6,997 bases of DNA from Ignavibacteriaceae bacterium (GTDB taxonomy: Bacteria > Bacteroidota > Ignavibacteria > Ignavibacteriales > Ignavibacteriaceae), in assembly GCA_026193755.1 (NCBI GenBank), contig JAPHUI010000327.1, forward strand, positions 1 through 6,997. Direction: 5' to 3'. The position numbers were made by a program, and so were the translations under genes. This document shows positions 5,784-6,997 of the stretch, piece after piece. Below the pieces are notes generated by a model, which was not told the DNA's origin, ran no database searches, and saw only the letters and a program-made list of their open reading frames with translations. The first letter of the stretch is position 1. The number at the start of each line of letters is the position of its first letter.

Positions 5784-6946
5784 TTATCAAAAGCCGTCAA
5801 AAACTGATCAATATTTTCTTTTGTTGAGATTAATGGCGGAAGAATTCTAACCACATTTTCACTTGTGCAATTTACCAGAATGCCGTTTTTCCTAAAATCA
5901 TCTACTATTTTATTACAAGGAAAATTCAATTCAATTCCAATCATAAACCCTATCCCCCTAACCTCTTTAATCTTATCAGGAAACTTTACACTGAGTTGCT
6001 TCAGCTTTGAGATGAAATAATTACTTAACTTTTCAACATTATTCATCAAATCAGTTCTAAAAATTTCTTTTATAACAGCTAATCCAGCAGCACAAGCAAC
6101 CGGATTCCCACCAAATGTGCTGCCATGATCTCCAGCCTGGAAAACCTCTGAATATTTTTTATTAGTAATTAGTGCACCAAGAGGTAACCCACCACCGATT
6201 GCTTTTGCTGTAATTACTAAATCTGGTTCAATATTAAAGTGATTATAAGCAAATGGCTTTCCGGTACGTCCTATTCCAGATTGAACCTCATCCGCAACTA
6301 AAACAAAGCCATATTTCTTCCTTAACTCTTCAAGTTTTTCTATGAATTGTTTTGATACGATTCTTATTCCACCTTCTCCCTGGATAAATTCTATATAGAC
6401 TGCTGCAGTATTATCGTCTAAGTTTTTTTCAATTTGCTCAGTATTATTGAACTCTAAATTCAAAATGTTAGCAAGTAAAGGAGTGAAATGCTTTTTATAC
6501 TTTTCTTTTCCACTGAGACTTAAAGATCCGTATGTTCTGCCGTGAAATGCATTTGAGAACGTAATTATTTTCTTATCCGGACCGAAGGCTTTCCTTACAA
6601 GTTTTAAAGAAGTCTCCACAGCTTCTGTTCCACTATTTGTATAAAATACTCTTGACAATCCACTATATTTAATTAGTCTTTCTGCCAGTTCTAGCTGAGG
6701 CTGGTTTATGTAGTAGTTAGAAAGATGTATAATTTTTTTTATTTGTTCTTCAATGGCATTTATTATTTTTTCATTTCCATAACCAAGTGCATTAACTGCC
6801 AAACCTGAAAAGAAATCCAGGTATTTCCTTCCGTCTTTAGAAACAAGGTAAACACCTTCACCGTGGGATATTTCCAGAGGAATTCGGTTATAGGTATGAA
6901 GAAGAATCTCTTTCTCTTTTTCCAAGATGTAATTAATTTCTTTCAA
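5768..6946 (-). CDS. argD: Acetylornithine-type class III aminotransferase (PLP-dependent), TTG start
   Basis: This is a class III (subgroup II) aminotransferase that most resembles acetylornithine aminotransferase, which makes N-acetylornithine from the semialdehyde and glutamate in arginine synthesis. Relatives act on succinyl-diaminopimelate, ornithine or 4-aminobutyrate. Its 392 residues match the ArgD length. Motifs: GVYLVSKDGRKYLDFFSGLAV (31-51), cofactor phosphate loop NSGTEAV (104-110), FHGRT (134-138) with the carboxylate-binding Arg137, IQGEGG (188-193), VADEVQSGIGRTG (217-229) with the PLP pyridine-binding Asp219, Schiff-base Lys248 in TAKAIGGGLPLGA, GSTFGGNP (275-282), GFMIGIEL (333-340) and VRILPPL (366-372). 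The Pro usual before IQGEGG is Phe187. The frame opens just after a TAG, and the only start that keeps the full N-terminus is TTG at 6946-6944; the first in-frame ATG is deep in the protein. The lack of other arg genes nearby leaves the exact substrate open. Confidence 0.9.
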   Translation of the reverse strand: MKEINYILEKEKEILLHTYNRIPLEISHGEGVYLVSKDGRKYLDFFSGLAVNALGYGNEKIINAIEEQIKKIIHLSNYYINQPQLELAERLIKYSGLSRVFYTNSGTEAVETSLKLVRKAFGPDKKIITFSNAFHGRTYGSLSLSGKEKYKKHFTPLLANILNLEFNNTEQIEKNLDDNTAAVYIEFIQGEGGIRIVSKQFIEKLEELRKKYGFVLVADEVQSGIGRTGKPFAYNHFNIEPDLVITAKAIGGGLPLGALITNKKYSEVFQAGDHGSTFGGNPVACAAGLAVIKEIFRTDLMNNVEKLSNYFISKLKQLSVKFPDKIKEVRGIGFMIGIELNFPCNKIVDDFRKNGILVNCTSENVVRILPPLISTKENIDQFLTAFDNLLKQ

Positions 6947-6997
6947 CTACTTAAATTGTAAAAACGAATAATGAACAAAAGTAGAGTAAGGTTGATA
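6947..6997 (-). other. Leader of the aminotransferase gene at the window edge
   Basis: These 51 bases precede the TTG start. No Shine-Dalgarno sequence is visible. All three minus-strand frames stay open from the edge to stops within about 17 codons or fewer. One of them ends in a TGA that overlaps the TTG (TTGA), and another ends in the TAG directly before it. An upstream gene on the same strand may therefore end here, but the stretch is too short to recognise any protein. Confidence 0.3.

Overview
The window is AT-rich (roughly one third G+C by eye) and tightly packed. Most genes lack a clear Shine-Dalgarno sequence. Its largest gene is a periplasmic double-propeller sensor kinase of the type typical of Bacteroidota and relatives. 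Together with the protein styles (short exopolyphosphatase, stand-alone MerR protein, type II dehydroquinase), this suggests the Bacteroidota / Chlorobiota / Ignavibacteriota group, perhaps an Ignavibacteria-like bacterium. That placement is inference from style, not a database match.

Layout, left to right. Positions 1-2832 (minus strand) hold the first 944 codons of a giant one-component-style hybrid sensor: signal peptide, two seven-bladed propellers (14 Trp-Gly repeats), Y_Y_Y domain, one membrane helix and a histidine-kinase H-box. The gene runs off the left edge before its ATPase domain. A 176-bp gap carries a likely terminator, then comes a small MerR-type regulator (3009-3404, minus). 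After another gap of about 180 bp there is a compact minus-strand cluster read from 4804 down to 3584: a four-helix membrane protein, an uncharacterised 90-residue protein, and type II 3-dehydroquinate dehydratase (aroQ), with overlaps of 11 and 4 nt. A 39-bp divergent spacer separates this cluster from a plus-strand Ppx/GppA-family phosphatase (4844-5758). That gene converges, with a 9-bp gap, on an acetylornithine-type aminotransferase (5768-6946, minus) that appears to start at TTG.

Most of the content is housekeeping: the shikimate pathway (aroQ), arginine or lysine biosynthesis (argD-like) and polyphosphate/(p)ppGpp metabolism (ppx). One environmental sensor and one small transcription factor are added to this. 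I see no mobile element, CRISPR array, RNA gene or obvious new defence or biosynthetic system. The items most worth following are the coupled unknown gene ahead of aroQ, the ligand and output of the truncated sensor, the altered acidic motif in the phosphatase, and the non-ATG start of the aminotransferase.
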